Below, piece after piece: positions 37,877 through 46,100 of a stretch of 49,679 bases of DNA. The position numbers and the translations under genes were made by a program. Source of the stretch: a virus. Each line of letters starts with the position of its first letter. Position 1 is the first letter of the stretch. The notes beneath the pieces were generated by a model. It was not told the DNA's origin and ran no database searches. It saw nothing but the letters and a program-made list of their open reading frames with translations. The stretch lies in IMG/VR virus record IMGVR_UViG_3300036799_000033, positions 1 to 49,679 of that record; one strand, given 5' to 3'.

Positions 37877-38975
37877 GCCCCCCATCTTCCTCCTCGGCGA
37901 AGCCATGGGCGAGAACGAGAAGAAGATCGGCGCAGGCTTTGTCGGTTCCTCCGGCATCGAACTCCTCCGAATGATGGACGAGGCCAATCTCATCGAACTC
38001 ACCGCCGAGGATAGATCATTCCTTTCCAAATACTACGACACTTCCAACCCCACCCACATCGACATGATCTGGCGACTCCATCCTGAAGTCCACCGCTCCA
38101 ACGTCTTCCAACAACACCCACCGGGGAACCGGATCGAGGCATTCTGCGGGGGAAAAACCGAAGCCATCTACGGCTACCCCGCGTTGATTAAAGGCAAGTA
38201 CGTTAGGAAGGAATTCCAACATGAACTCGAACGACTTGGCGATGAACTTGTCTCCATTAATCCTAACCTTATCGTATGTCTGGGTAATAGTGCCCTGTGG
38301 GCTATGGCAGGCAAGACGGGAGTATCCAAACTCCGAGGGACCACTAGTGTTAGCACTCATACTGTGGATGGCTTTAAGCTGCTTAGCACTTACCACCCTG
38401 CTGCGGTTCTTCGCCAATGGGAGCTAAGACCGATCACGGTTATTGATTTGATGAAGGCCGCGAGGGAGGCGGAGTATCCAGAGGTACGACGGCCCAAGCG
38501 GGAGATTTGGATTGAGCCGGGGATAGAGGACATAGAAAGGTTTGTCGATGCGCACGTACTTGGATGTAGAATCCTTTCTGTTGATATTGAAACGAGTGGA
38601 TCACGAGTCACATGTATTGGCTTCAGCCCTTCATCCTCCTTGGCGATCGTTATACCGTTCGATGACACCAGAGCAAAGAGCCGAAGTTACTGGAATGATG
38701 TTAAGATCGAGCGCACAGCTTGGTTACTTGTACGACGAGTTCTTGAGGATAAGTCTATACGAAAATCCTTCCAAAACGGACTCTACGATATAGCATTCCT
38801 CTGGCGAGCCTATGGCATTCCAGTGCTTGGCGCAGCGGAGGACACTATGCTCCTCCATCACTCACTCCAGCCAGAATCGCTCAAAGGCCTTGGATTCCTC
38901 GGCTCAATCTACACCGACGAGGGAAGCTGGAAAAGCGATCGTAAAGGGACGGAAACGATAAAGCGAGACGAATGA
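37842..38975 (+). CDS. Uracil-DNA glycosylase-like domain fused to 3'-5' exonuclease motifs
   Basis: 377 aa. N-terminal domain (residues 13-210) is UDG-fold (family 4/5-like): LLGEAMGENEKKIGAGFVGS (motif 1, GE..G..E...G..F.G), then LIVCLGNSALWAM and HPAAVLR at 185-191 (motif 3). C-terminal part has exonuclease motif I VDIETSG (Asp248, Glu250), motif II QNGLYDIAFL (Asn312, Asp316) and EDTMLLHHSL (Asp334), but ends at residue 377 before motif III. That motif (YNGLD) lies at residue 24 of the next ORF. The ORFs overlap by ATGA. It is either a split UDG-Exo-Pol gene or two interacting chains. It is likely to remove uracil and proofread during replication. Confidence 0.85.
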   Translation: MPSWDRKPVTAKPPIFLLGEAMGENEKKIGAGFVGSSGIELLRMMDEANLIELTAEDRSFLSKYYDTSNPTHIDMIWRLHPEVHRSNVFQQHPPGNRIEAFCGGKTEAIYGYPALIKGKYVRKEFQHELERLGDELVSINPNLIVCLGNSALWAMAGKTGVSKLRGTTSVSTHTVDGFKLLSTYHPAAVLRQWELRPITVIDLMKAAREAEYPEVRRPKREIWIEPGIEDIERFVDAHVLGCRILSVDIETSGSRVTCIGFSPSSSLAIVIPFDDTRAKSRSYWNDVKIERTAWLLVRRVLEDKSIRKSFQNGLYDIAFLWRAYGIPVLGAAEDTMLLHHSLQPESLKGLGFLGSIYTDEGSWKSDRKGTETIKRDE

Positions 38976-40468
38976 GAATCATCAACACCGCCACCATCCA
39001 ACCAACCGACCTCCGCACCCAATGGGAACGTGATCAAGTCTACAACGGTTTGGACACATGCGTCACCGCCGAAATCCTCGATCAACTCCTTCCCCAACTC
39101 GACAACCACACCGCTGCAACCTACAGATTTTCCAAAGACCTCCAAGGCCCGGCGCTGGAAATGCGTCTCCGCGGAGTCCTAATCGACAAAGCCCGAACCG
39201 CCGAGGTTGTAGATGAATATTTCGACAAACTTGAAATCCTCCAGCGCAATCTCGAGCGCATCGTCCTTGAGGGTGTGGGCCTCCGCTCTTTTAATTGGCG
39301 TTCCAATCGCGACTTACATGAACTCTTCTATGACCGATTACGAATTCCAGTTATTAAGAAAGGTGGCCGCCCAACAGTTAATCGAGAAGCCCTCGAACGT
39401 ATGGAGTCTTATCTTGTCGCGAAGCCTATCGTCGCTCACATTAAGGCAATGCGGGATATTGGGAAGAAGATTAGCGTGCTTAAGACAGAGATCGATCCCG
39501 ACGGGAGGATTAGAACCAGCTACAACATCGCGGGTACAAGCACTGGTCGCTTCTCCTCATCCTTCTCCGAGTTTGGTACCGGTGGTAACCTCCAGAATGT
39601 TGAGGAGAGTTTAAGATCGATCTTCATTGCCGATCCTGGGATGAAGATGGCGAAGTTTGATGCGAAGTCAGGGGAGAGCTACTGTGTCGGAGCGATCGAA
39701 TATAATCTCTTCCAAGATTCCAGATACCTGGACGCCTGTGAGTCAGGCGACCCTCATACAGCTACTGCAAGAATATGCTGGCCTAAGCTCCCATGGACTG
39801 GTTCTATCACAGAGGATAAAGAGATTGCCGAACAGCCGTACTACCGTCATTATACATATCGCTTTATGTGTAAGAAACTCGGTCATGGTTCAAACTACGG
39901 CGGCAAAGCCCAAACGCTCTCCGCCCAAGCCAAAGTCCCCATCACCGTAGTCTCCGACTTCCAACCCAAATACTTCTCCGCATTCCCCGCTCACCTCCAA
40001 TGGCACAGGCATGTAGATGACACGCTTCGTCGTTACGGCTATCTTGTTTCACTCACTGGTCGTAAGCGTTGGTTTTTTGGCCGTCGTAATGACGATAGCA
40101 CCCTCCGCGAGGCTATCGCCTACGATCCACAATGCTCGCTTGCCGACATCGTTAACACTGCAATGCTCGCCATCTGGCGACGGAACATCGCCATCTTACT
40201 CATGCACGATCACGACGCCCTCACCGTAGAATACCCAGAGGAAACTGAATCCGAAGTAATCCCGCTACTACTCGACGCGCTTAAGGTTCCAATCCAACTA
40301 GAACATAACAGAACACTTCTTATCCCATACGACTGCAAGGTGGGTTGGAATAGAGGGGAGTTTAATGAGAAGAATAATCCCGACGGGCTCCGGGACTACG
40401 AAGCCTCCGCCGAAGCTAAACGGAAGCGGAGCAAGAGCTTGCACCTCTTGGACAGGAAGATTCGTTGA
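38972..40468 (+). CDS. Family A DNA polymerase
   Basis: 498 aa starting MRIINTATIQPTDLRTQWER. Residues 24-28 (YNGLD) are exonuclease motif III, completing the exonuclease of the upstream ORF. The polymerase part shows TSTGRFSSSFSEFGTGGNLQ (about 189-208), motif A KFDAKSGESY (Asp230, Glu235), motif B RFMCKKLGHGSNYGG (Arg297, Lys301, Tyr309) and motif C MHDHDALTVEY (catalytic Asp413). Thus a catalytically complete palm. The canonical motif A DYSQIELR is changed to DAKSGESY, which still keeps Asp and Glu. Probable replicative polymerase. Confidence 0.92.
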   Translation: MRIINTATIQPTDLRTQWERDQVYNGLDTCVTAEILDQLLPQLDNHTAATYRFSKDLQGPALEMRLRGVLIDKARTAEVVDEYFDKLEILQRNLERIVLEGVGLRSFNWRSNRDLHELFYDRLRIPVIKKGGRPTVNREALERMESYLVAKPIVAHIKAMRDIGKKISVLKTEIDPDGRIRTSYNIAGTSTGRFSSSFSEFGTGGNLQNVEESLRSIFIADPGMKMAKFDAKSGESYCVGAIEYNLFQDSRYLDACESGDPHTATARICWPKLPWTGSITEDKEIAEQPYYRHYTYRFMCKKLGHGSNYGGKAQTLSAQAKVPITVVSDFQPKYFSAFPAHLQWHRHVDDTLRRYGYLVSLTGRKRWFFGRRNDDSTLREAIAYDPQCSLADIVNTAMLAIWRRNIAILLMHDHDALTVEYPEETESEVIPLLLDALKVPIQLEHNRTLLIPYDCKVGWNRGEFNEKNNPDGLRDYEASAEAKRKRSKSLHLLDRKIR

Positions 40469-41600
40469 AGAGACGGCTAATCTTGATTCGCCGGAAATCT
40501 TCCGCCTATGGTCAGCCATTGGCGCGATCGCGGCAACTGTGGAGCAGAAGGTATGGATAACTACATCGTCCGTTCTTTACCCGAATCTATACACATTCCT
40601 CATTGGCCACCCCGGTACAGGCAAGACGCGCTCGGTCCGTGCTGCGAAGGGCTACTTGAGAGAACTACCAGACTTCCATCTCGCACCGCCTTCACTTACG
40701 TTTGCGAGTCTTGTAGATACGTTGTTAGAATCGAAGAGGATGCTCGTGCGCCTACCAGAGGCGCCATTAGAATATAACAGCTTAATGATCGCTGCGGATG
40801 AGTTAGGGACTTTCATCCACAAGTACGATAAGGAAATGGTAGATGGTCTATCTGCGTTTTACGACCCTGATCCCTATGGACAATCCCGGCGCGGTAAGGA
40901 CATACGAATTAAGATCAAGTCTCCTCAGCTTAATATTCTTTGCGGATCGACTCCTTCCAATCTCATGGAACTCATGCCAGAAGGAGCCTGGGGGCAAGGC
41001 TTCACCAGTCGAATTATCATGGTCTTCTCCGACGAGCGTCCCATTGGAGACGATTTCGCCGTCATCACCAGAGAGCTAAGTCAGGAGCTACTCCATGATC
41101 TCAAGATCATCAACGGGCTGGTCGGGGAGTTTAAAGTTACGGAGGACTACCGTAACTTGGTCAATTTATGGCGTGCCGAAGGAGAGGCGCCCGCTCCTAG
41201 CCACCCAAAACTCATACATTATAACACCAGACGGAGGGTTCATTTATATAAGTTATCTATGGTGGCATCACTTGATAAGTCTAATTCTCTGCTCCTCACC
41301 CGCGAAGACTTCAACACCGCCATGAACTGGCTCACCCAAGCTGAAACCCAGATGCCTGATATCTTCAAGGCTGGGGTGCCGAACTCCGATGCCGAAGCAA
41401 TGAATGAAATCCAGCACTACGTCCTAATCAACGACGCGCTTGGGGTAGGTTTGCCGGAGTATAAAATAGTAAACTTCGCCAAGGACAAGGTCCCCAGCTA
41501 TTCCGTCATGCGGGTGATTGAGATTATGGTTCGCGGGGGGATGCTGCTGGAGGCCGGGCAGGATCGGCGAACCGCGCAGAAGCTTTATAAGGCAGGCTAA
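40365..41600 (+). CDS. P-loop ATPase, DUF3987-like (putative replicative helicase)
   Basis: 411 aa. ATG at 40365 is preceded by GGGGAG at ideal spacing, so the 104-nt overlap with the polymerase gene appears genuine. Walker A GHPGTGKTR is at residues 81-89 and Walker B-like AADELGTF (Asp145, Glu146) at 144-150. The following SAFYDPDPYGQSRRGKDIRI and LNILCGSTPSNLMELMPEGA segments resemble DUF3987 phage and plasmid ATPases that act as helicase-like replication proteins. No primase domain is visible. It is the last rightward gene, its stop overlapping the stop of the opposite gene by 4 nt. Function as a helicase is inferred. Confidence 0.72.
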   Translation: MRRIIPTGSGTTKPPPKLNGSGARACTSWTGRFVEETANLDSPEIFRLWSAIGAIAATVEQKVWITTSSVLYPNLYTFLIGHPGTGKTRSVRAAKGYLRELPDFHLAPPSLTFASLVDTLLESKRMLVRLPEAPLEYNSLMIAADELGTFIHKYDKEMVDGLSAFYDPDPYGQSRRGKDIRIKIKSPQLNILCGSTPSNLMELMPEGAWGQGFTSRIIMVFSDERPIGDDFAVITRELSQELLHDLKIINGLVGEFKVTEDYRNLVNLWRAEGEAPAPSHPKLIHYNTRRRVHLYKLSMVASLDKSNSLLLTREDFNTAMNWLTQAETQMPDIFKAGVPNSDAEAMNEIQHYVLINDALGVGLPEYKIVNFAKDKVPSYSVMRVIEIMVRGGMLLEAGQDRRTAQKLYKAG

Positions 41601-41827
41601 GGCGCCTTCGACACTCCAGTTGCCTTTAGCTCCAGGTGTATAATTCTATTTCTTAAATCGTGTATCTGCGTATCAATCTCAGTCCGGTGTTTATTCAACT
41701 CTCGATATAACGTAATCTCTATATGCCGAAACCTACCTGACAACCATAGAACAATGGCGATCACCGACCCGGTCCAAGTCATGACCGAGCCAATGATCGC
41801 CAAGATAAGCATGGGCACGTCATTCAT
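41597..41827 (-). CDS. Small membrane protein with coiled coil (76 aa)
   Basis: 76 aa from the ATG at 41827 (MNDVPMLILAIIGSVMTWTG), a TGATG junction with the previous stop; the longer frame to 42061 lies inside other genes. Residues 6-30 are one transmembrane helix, and residues 34-70 (HIEITLYRELNKHRTEIDTQ) a charged coiled coil. The type II-like topology with a C-terminal coiled coil resembles inner-membrane spanin (Rz-like) or lysis accessory proteins. It lies last in the lysis cassette. The assignment is by topology only. Confidence 0.65.
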   Translation of the reverse strand: MNDVPMLILAIIGSVMTWTGSVIAIVLWLSGRFRHIEITLYRELNKHRTEIDTQIHDLRNRIIHLELKATGVSKAP

Positions 41828-42036
41828 CACAGGTCGAGATTGAATTCGTCGATCTGTTGATCCAAAACCCCTTCCACAGCATCCAGATCGGAATCCGTTA
41901 CCGTTCCGGTTTGCCCTTTCTGCACCAGCCCGGTCAAGGCCGAGATCGCCGGTGCGGCTGTCTGCCCCGCTGCCAACAACGCGGAGATAATCGTCATACC
42001 CTTCTCCACCAGGGCCAGGATTGCAACGGCATTCAT
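41827..42036 (-). CDS. Small hydrophobic protein, holin-like (69 aa)
   Basis: 69 aa starting MNAVAILALVEKGMTIISAL, with a hydrophobic Ala/Leu-rich N-terminal half (2-40: LAAGQTAAPAISALTG) and an acidic C-terminal tail (DSDLDAVEGVLDQQIDEFNL). One or two membrane helices are possible. It could be a second holin or antiholin, or an accessory of the lysis cassette. It overlaps the lipoprotein gene by 4 nt. No family assigned. Confidence 0.6.
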   Translation of the reverse strand: MNAVAILALVEKGMTIISALLAAGQTAAPAISALTGLVQKGQTGTVTDSDLDAVEGVLDQQIDEFNLDL

Positions 42037-42401
42037 TGGGCAACTCCATTCTGTGCAGCAACTGACTTAGCGGTGGCGATCAGGTCCGACAGGGCCGCGT
42101 AGGCAGTAGCCGCGTTAACCTGATCATTGTTCCGAACGAAGGCTCGGACCTGTTTCAAGTACGGCGGAATCTGCCGGGTGTATCCCTGGATTTTCAGGAT
42201 GGTGGATTTGCAGGATACTGGGATAGCGCCCTTAGCGCAGGTTTGCTTATAGGCATTCAGCCCGGCGAATAGAACCACCGCGGATTGCTCAGCCTCGTAG
42301 AGCATAGGCTTGGTGATCGGGTTGGCGCCGGATAGGGAGGGGAGTTGGATGCTTGAGCATCCGGCGAGGGCGAGGGATAGTACCAGGGCTACCGTTTTCA
42401 T
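42033..42401 (-). CDS. Lipoprotein (122 aa), lysis-cassette associated
   Basis: 122 aa starting MKTVALVLSLALAGCSSIQL. The lipobox LALAGC places the lipidated Cys at residue 15, so the protein is exported and anchored to a membrane. The mature part is helical (YEAEQSAVVLFAGLNAYKQT; YAALSDLIATAKSVAAQ). In lysis cassettes a lipoprotein often acts as o-spanin, but this one lacks the short Pro-rich sequence typical of Rz1 and has two additional cysteines (CAKGAIPVSCK). It sits between the holin and small hydrophobic genes. Role as o-spanin or superinfection factor is open. Confidence 0.8.
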   Translation of the reverse strand: MKTVALVLSLALAGCSSIQLPSLSGANPITKPMLYEAEQSAVVLFAGLNAYKQTCAKGAIPVSCKSTILKIQGYTRQIPPYLKQVRAFVRNNDQVNAATAYAALSDLIATAKSVAAQNGVAQ

Positions 42402-42685
42402 TTGATCACCACATTGTCCGGAGTCGCTGCGTCAAGCGTTGCAACGCCAGCGACACCTTTGGCCAACTCTACAGTCTTAACCTCAGGCATTACCGCAACC
42501 TGAGAAACCAACGCCGACTTCCTGGTGCTTACCGCATTCCAGATAATCGCCGCGGCGCCTGCAACTGACCCAAGCACCATTGTCCAGGTTGCTGCATCGA
42601 AACCAAACACTCCCTTACCGGCTAGTAAGCCAGCAAGGAAAGCAACCATCGGTGCTGTCGTGGTTGTAGTCTGAGTGGTATTCAT
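42398..42685 (-). CDS. Holin (two transmembrane segments, 95 aa)
   Basis: 95 aa starting MNTTQTTTTTAPMVAFLAGL. Two hydrophobic helices (about 13-26 and 36-50: FLAGLLAGKGVFGFD; WTMVLGSVAGAAAIIWNAVS) with a short turn and a hydrophilic Ala/Val/Lys-rich C-terminus, matching class II holins. It is encoded immediately downstream of the M15 endolysin and would release it to the periplasm and time lysis. It overlaps the lipoprotein by 4 nt. Confidence 0.78.
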   Translation of the reverse strand: MNTTQTTTTTAPMVAFLAGLLAGKGVFGFDAATWTMVLGSVAGAAAIIWNAVSTRKSALVSQVAVMPEVKTVELAKGVAGVATLDAATPDNVVIK

Positions 42686-42700
42686 TCCCTTCTCCTTTGG

Positions 42701-43174
42701 TTAACGTGAAACTGCTTCGAAGTGCATCGGGTCTTTCCTGCCGTGATAATCCCCGCCCCAGAAGAATCCTTGGCGCTTGAAGGCGTTGATCACGATCATA
42801 GACAGGGTCCCTTTCATATTGAACCCATTCAACGCCGGGGCTAAGTCGATCGCACAGGCCCAGGAGTGATTGCTCCAGTTATTGCTCCCGGCGATATTCC
42901 GAATGTTGAAACACCCGCCGAAGTCACTAGCGCCAGTCTTATCCACCTGAGCCTGATCGCGCTTGCAGGCTTCCCATATCTCGGTGAATGCCAGCATCAA
43001 CGCCGAGGCGATCTTCTTATGGACAAGAATCCCATGGACCAGCAGTTGCTTATCATAATACATCTTAAACGGCGGATTGATATGGATCAGATTCAACGCC
43101 TGCCATCCAGGGGAATGGAAGTCCCCATAGAAAGCATTCTTCGAAAGGGTGGTATCCTTGGGCCACTGATTCAT
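42701..43174 (-). CDS. Endolysin: M15-family D-Ala-D-Ala carboxypeptidase/endopeptidase
   Basis: 157 aa from the ATG at 43174 (MNQWPKDTTLSKNAFYGDFH), overlapping the previous stop (TGATG), with GGAGG upstream. Zinc ligands of the VanY/M15 fold: H103 and D110 in WSNHSWACAIDLAP, and H151 in DPMHFEAVS. The length suits a single catalytic domain with no cell-wall-binding domain. It cleaves peptidoglycan stem peptides and is released by the adjacent holin. No signal peptide is visible, so holin-dependent export is expected. Confidence 0.88.
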   Translation of the reverse strand: MNQWPKDTTLSKNAFYGDFHSPGWQALNLIHINPPFKMYYDKQLLVHGILVHKKIASALMLAFTEIWEACKRDQAQVDKTGASDFGGCFNIRNIAGSNNWSNHSWACAIDLAPALNGFNMKGTLSMIVINAFKRQGFFWGGDYHGRKDPMHFEAVSR

Positions 43175-46100
43175 CACTTCCCTCCTGCGTGTTGTAGCCA
43201 TTGATCAAAGGTCCGGGAATGCTTATCGGTTTTGCCATACCGCAGGCCCACAGCCGAGTCCCAGGGGCCTTTAGGATGTTCCATCCCTTGGGAATACCGA
43301 TAGAGGTATTCTAACGCTCGGCCTTCTTGGGCATTGGTTAGGCCGGTAAGGACACCAGTGGCGGCGAAACCATGTTTGATTATATTCCCAGCCTTCTCCC
43401 TGGTGAACGCTTGCTTGCCGTGGGAGAGGTCCCTTGCCAGATCGGTTCCGGCTTTCAGCGTTGTCCCTGCAAGGCCAGCCTGGGGATCGCGAACGTTAAT
43501 GGCAGCACGAAGGAAATCTCTCACTCCGATCAGAGACGAACTGACCCCCATCGCCAAGGTCTTCGCGGCTTTCATTCCCCAGGAATCCTTCTCGGAGTTT
43601 GTGTATGGCGTGACTAGCTCCTCAATCACCGCCGGGGCGACTACATAGGAGAAGAACCCCCGGATCAAATCCGGCGCATGGCGAGTGGTGTCAACATCGC
43701 CTGACTTCTCTCCTCTTAGCATATCCTTCGCCTTCCACCCAAGCTCATATTGCTTCTGCTGCATGTGGGAGAAGAAGCCGTAGAGAGAGGAGAACCAAGC
43801 GCCAAGGGCATTGGTCCGGGCAATCGCAGGCTTGTTGGAAAGGACTGAGGAACCGTGGGCCCTTCGCACAGCGCGATCCGCTTCGAACACCGCTTCGCCT
43901 TCGTCCAGCTTGTCAGCAATTCCTTTCTTATACTTCGCCAGCCATGTAGGCACCGCGGATAGCAAATCCGAGATCGACACCGGCCCAGCCCCAGCCGACA
44001 TCATAAACTCGCGATAGCTTCCGAACTTACTCTGCGCCCCACGGATGTTGATCTCGCTTCCATGTCCAAAGATTAGCTCGGAATAGTTCCGCATCCTCCG
44101 CTGAAGTTCCTCCGACTTATCCATCGCCATAGTCCAATTCTTCTTCCCAGTTCCATCATCCTTTAATAGGGAAGCGAACTCTCTGGCGAAGTTAACTGGG
44201 CCAACTTCGGTCAACGAGTTAATCGCCGCCGTAGGCCCATGCTTAAGCACGGTGGAGGGATTCAAACCGATCAAGGTGGCGATGGTGTTCTGTCGGAAGA
44301 ACTCCAACGCCTGATTCCCCATCGACTCACTCAACGACTTAAAGTTCGACGCGTTGGCGATATCACGAAGGAATGGAATCATTTCCTCTGCCTGATGCTG
44401 GCCGAAGTGTTTAATCATATCCCGCTTGAATCCGGGATCGTAGAATACCTTCGACAACTGTAACACCGCCGGGCGCATGGCGATGTCGTGGATCATCTGC
44501 TTCATCCTAGCCGGGACGATGTCGAGATTAAGCTCCACCGGGGCGATGTATCCGGTTCTCCCCTTCGTATACCCCTGCGGAGTGGTGGCGCGGTAGAAGC
44601 CTTCTTCCTCTATCCCCCGGCCTAACAGCTTCTTACTCTCCCCCGGCCTCAGCGGATCGTACTTGATCGGGTTATACCATCCAGGGTACTCCCCAAACGG
44701 GGTCTGAATCGGCGTCAACGGCAGCTTCTGGATGTTCACCCCGGATATCTGATGCGACATCACATCCGCTTGGTCAAACAGATCGTTGAATATTTTCCCA
44801 ATCGCCTGCGCCCGATCCCAGTCTTCCTTTGTAGTATGCTGACCAAGCCAATCCATGATCTGGGCAGGCTCAAGGTTATATCCCTCAGCCAGCTTCTTCA
44901 TATTGCTTACGTTCCCGGCGTTCTGGAGAATCCCGAGAACATTCCGCCTGCGCATCACCATCGGCTGGGAGGTTATCGGATCGATAAATAACGCATTATC
45001 CACCAGCTTGTCGATCTGATCGATCTTCCCCACCTCAGCTATCCGCTTCTGGTAATCGCGAAGTAGGCGATCCTTGTAGTTGCTGGCTTCGGTGAAAGGT
45101 CGAACGATGTATTGGTTGAATACCCCCTTTGAGTTATCCCTATCCAATCGATTCATCATCGACTCAACGGTGATACCGGACCACCACCAGGACTTGCCAT
45201 ACTCGATGGCTTTCCTTGGCCGGTCTATCGGATAATCCCTCACCCCCAACGTCGCCATCTTCTCCCGCATCTGGCCCAGCACCTCCGCCAGATCATGCTT
45301 CTCGCCAGCCTTTTCTATCTGGAGTTCGTTCCGGCCGTTGAACGCCATAGCCTTGATGGCGTTGTTGACTTGTTCGAACTGTTCCACCGATAGGTCCCCT
45401 AGGTTCTTCCTGAAGGAATCCTGCTGGAGGAAATCCGGTACATGAAGGTCCCTAAGCCCATCCTCCTTCTGGGTAACGAAGTCCTCAAACGACTTATACC
45501 CATCCGCGGTGATGTTATCGGCGAGGTCTTGGATGCTTCGCTTGACTGGTTGGCCGACCTTAATCAACGCAGTCTGAATGAAATTCGTATACTCCTGCTT
45601 AACCGAAGCCACCTCACGGTTGGCGAACCGCTTTGCCGCTCGATCGAACTGGGCTTTCAGTTTCTCAATCCGCAACCCTTCCTTAGCTCGCAGCATCCCG
45701 ATATACTGCTGCTGCTTGGCTCGAAATGCGTCGGCCCATTTCTCGGCCAGAAGCGCATCCTCAGCCTTCCGCCCTGCACGGCCAGCGTCAGCGAAGAACT
45801 TATCGGAGTCGATTGACGACAACGGTTGTTTACCCACGTCCTCAATAACCGCTGCCTTCAACTCCCCGCGCTTGATCGAGAACTCCATATCGTTCTTCAG
45901 GCCCAGCATGAGAACTTCTTCATGCAGGAGATCAAGCTGGGTCTGTGAAGCGACTTGGTCCTTTACCTCAGTCAGTGCGTCCTTCGGATCGTTGAACTTC
46001 TCTTTCAGCCGGGCTTCGGTTTCGATCTCAGACAGCCGATCAGCGAAGGCTCTGGGAGTCATCCCCGCCTGCCCCCGCTGGGCGGTGACTTCGGCCAACT

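Noticed and set aside
38960-38985. Programmed -1 frameshift joining the UDG-exonuclease ORF to the polymerase
   Set aside because: The frames differ by -1 and the ORFs overlap, but no X-XXY-YYZ slippery heptamer or obvious downstream stem is visible, so a frameshift is not claimed; reported only as a split exonuclease.
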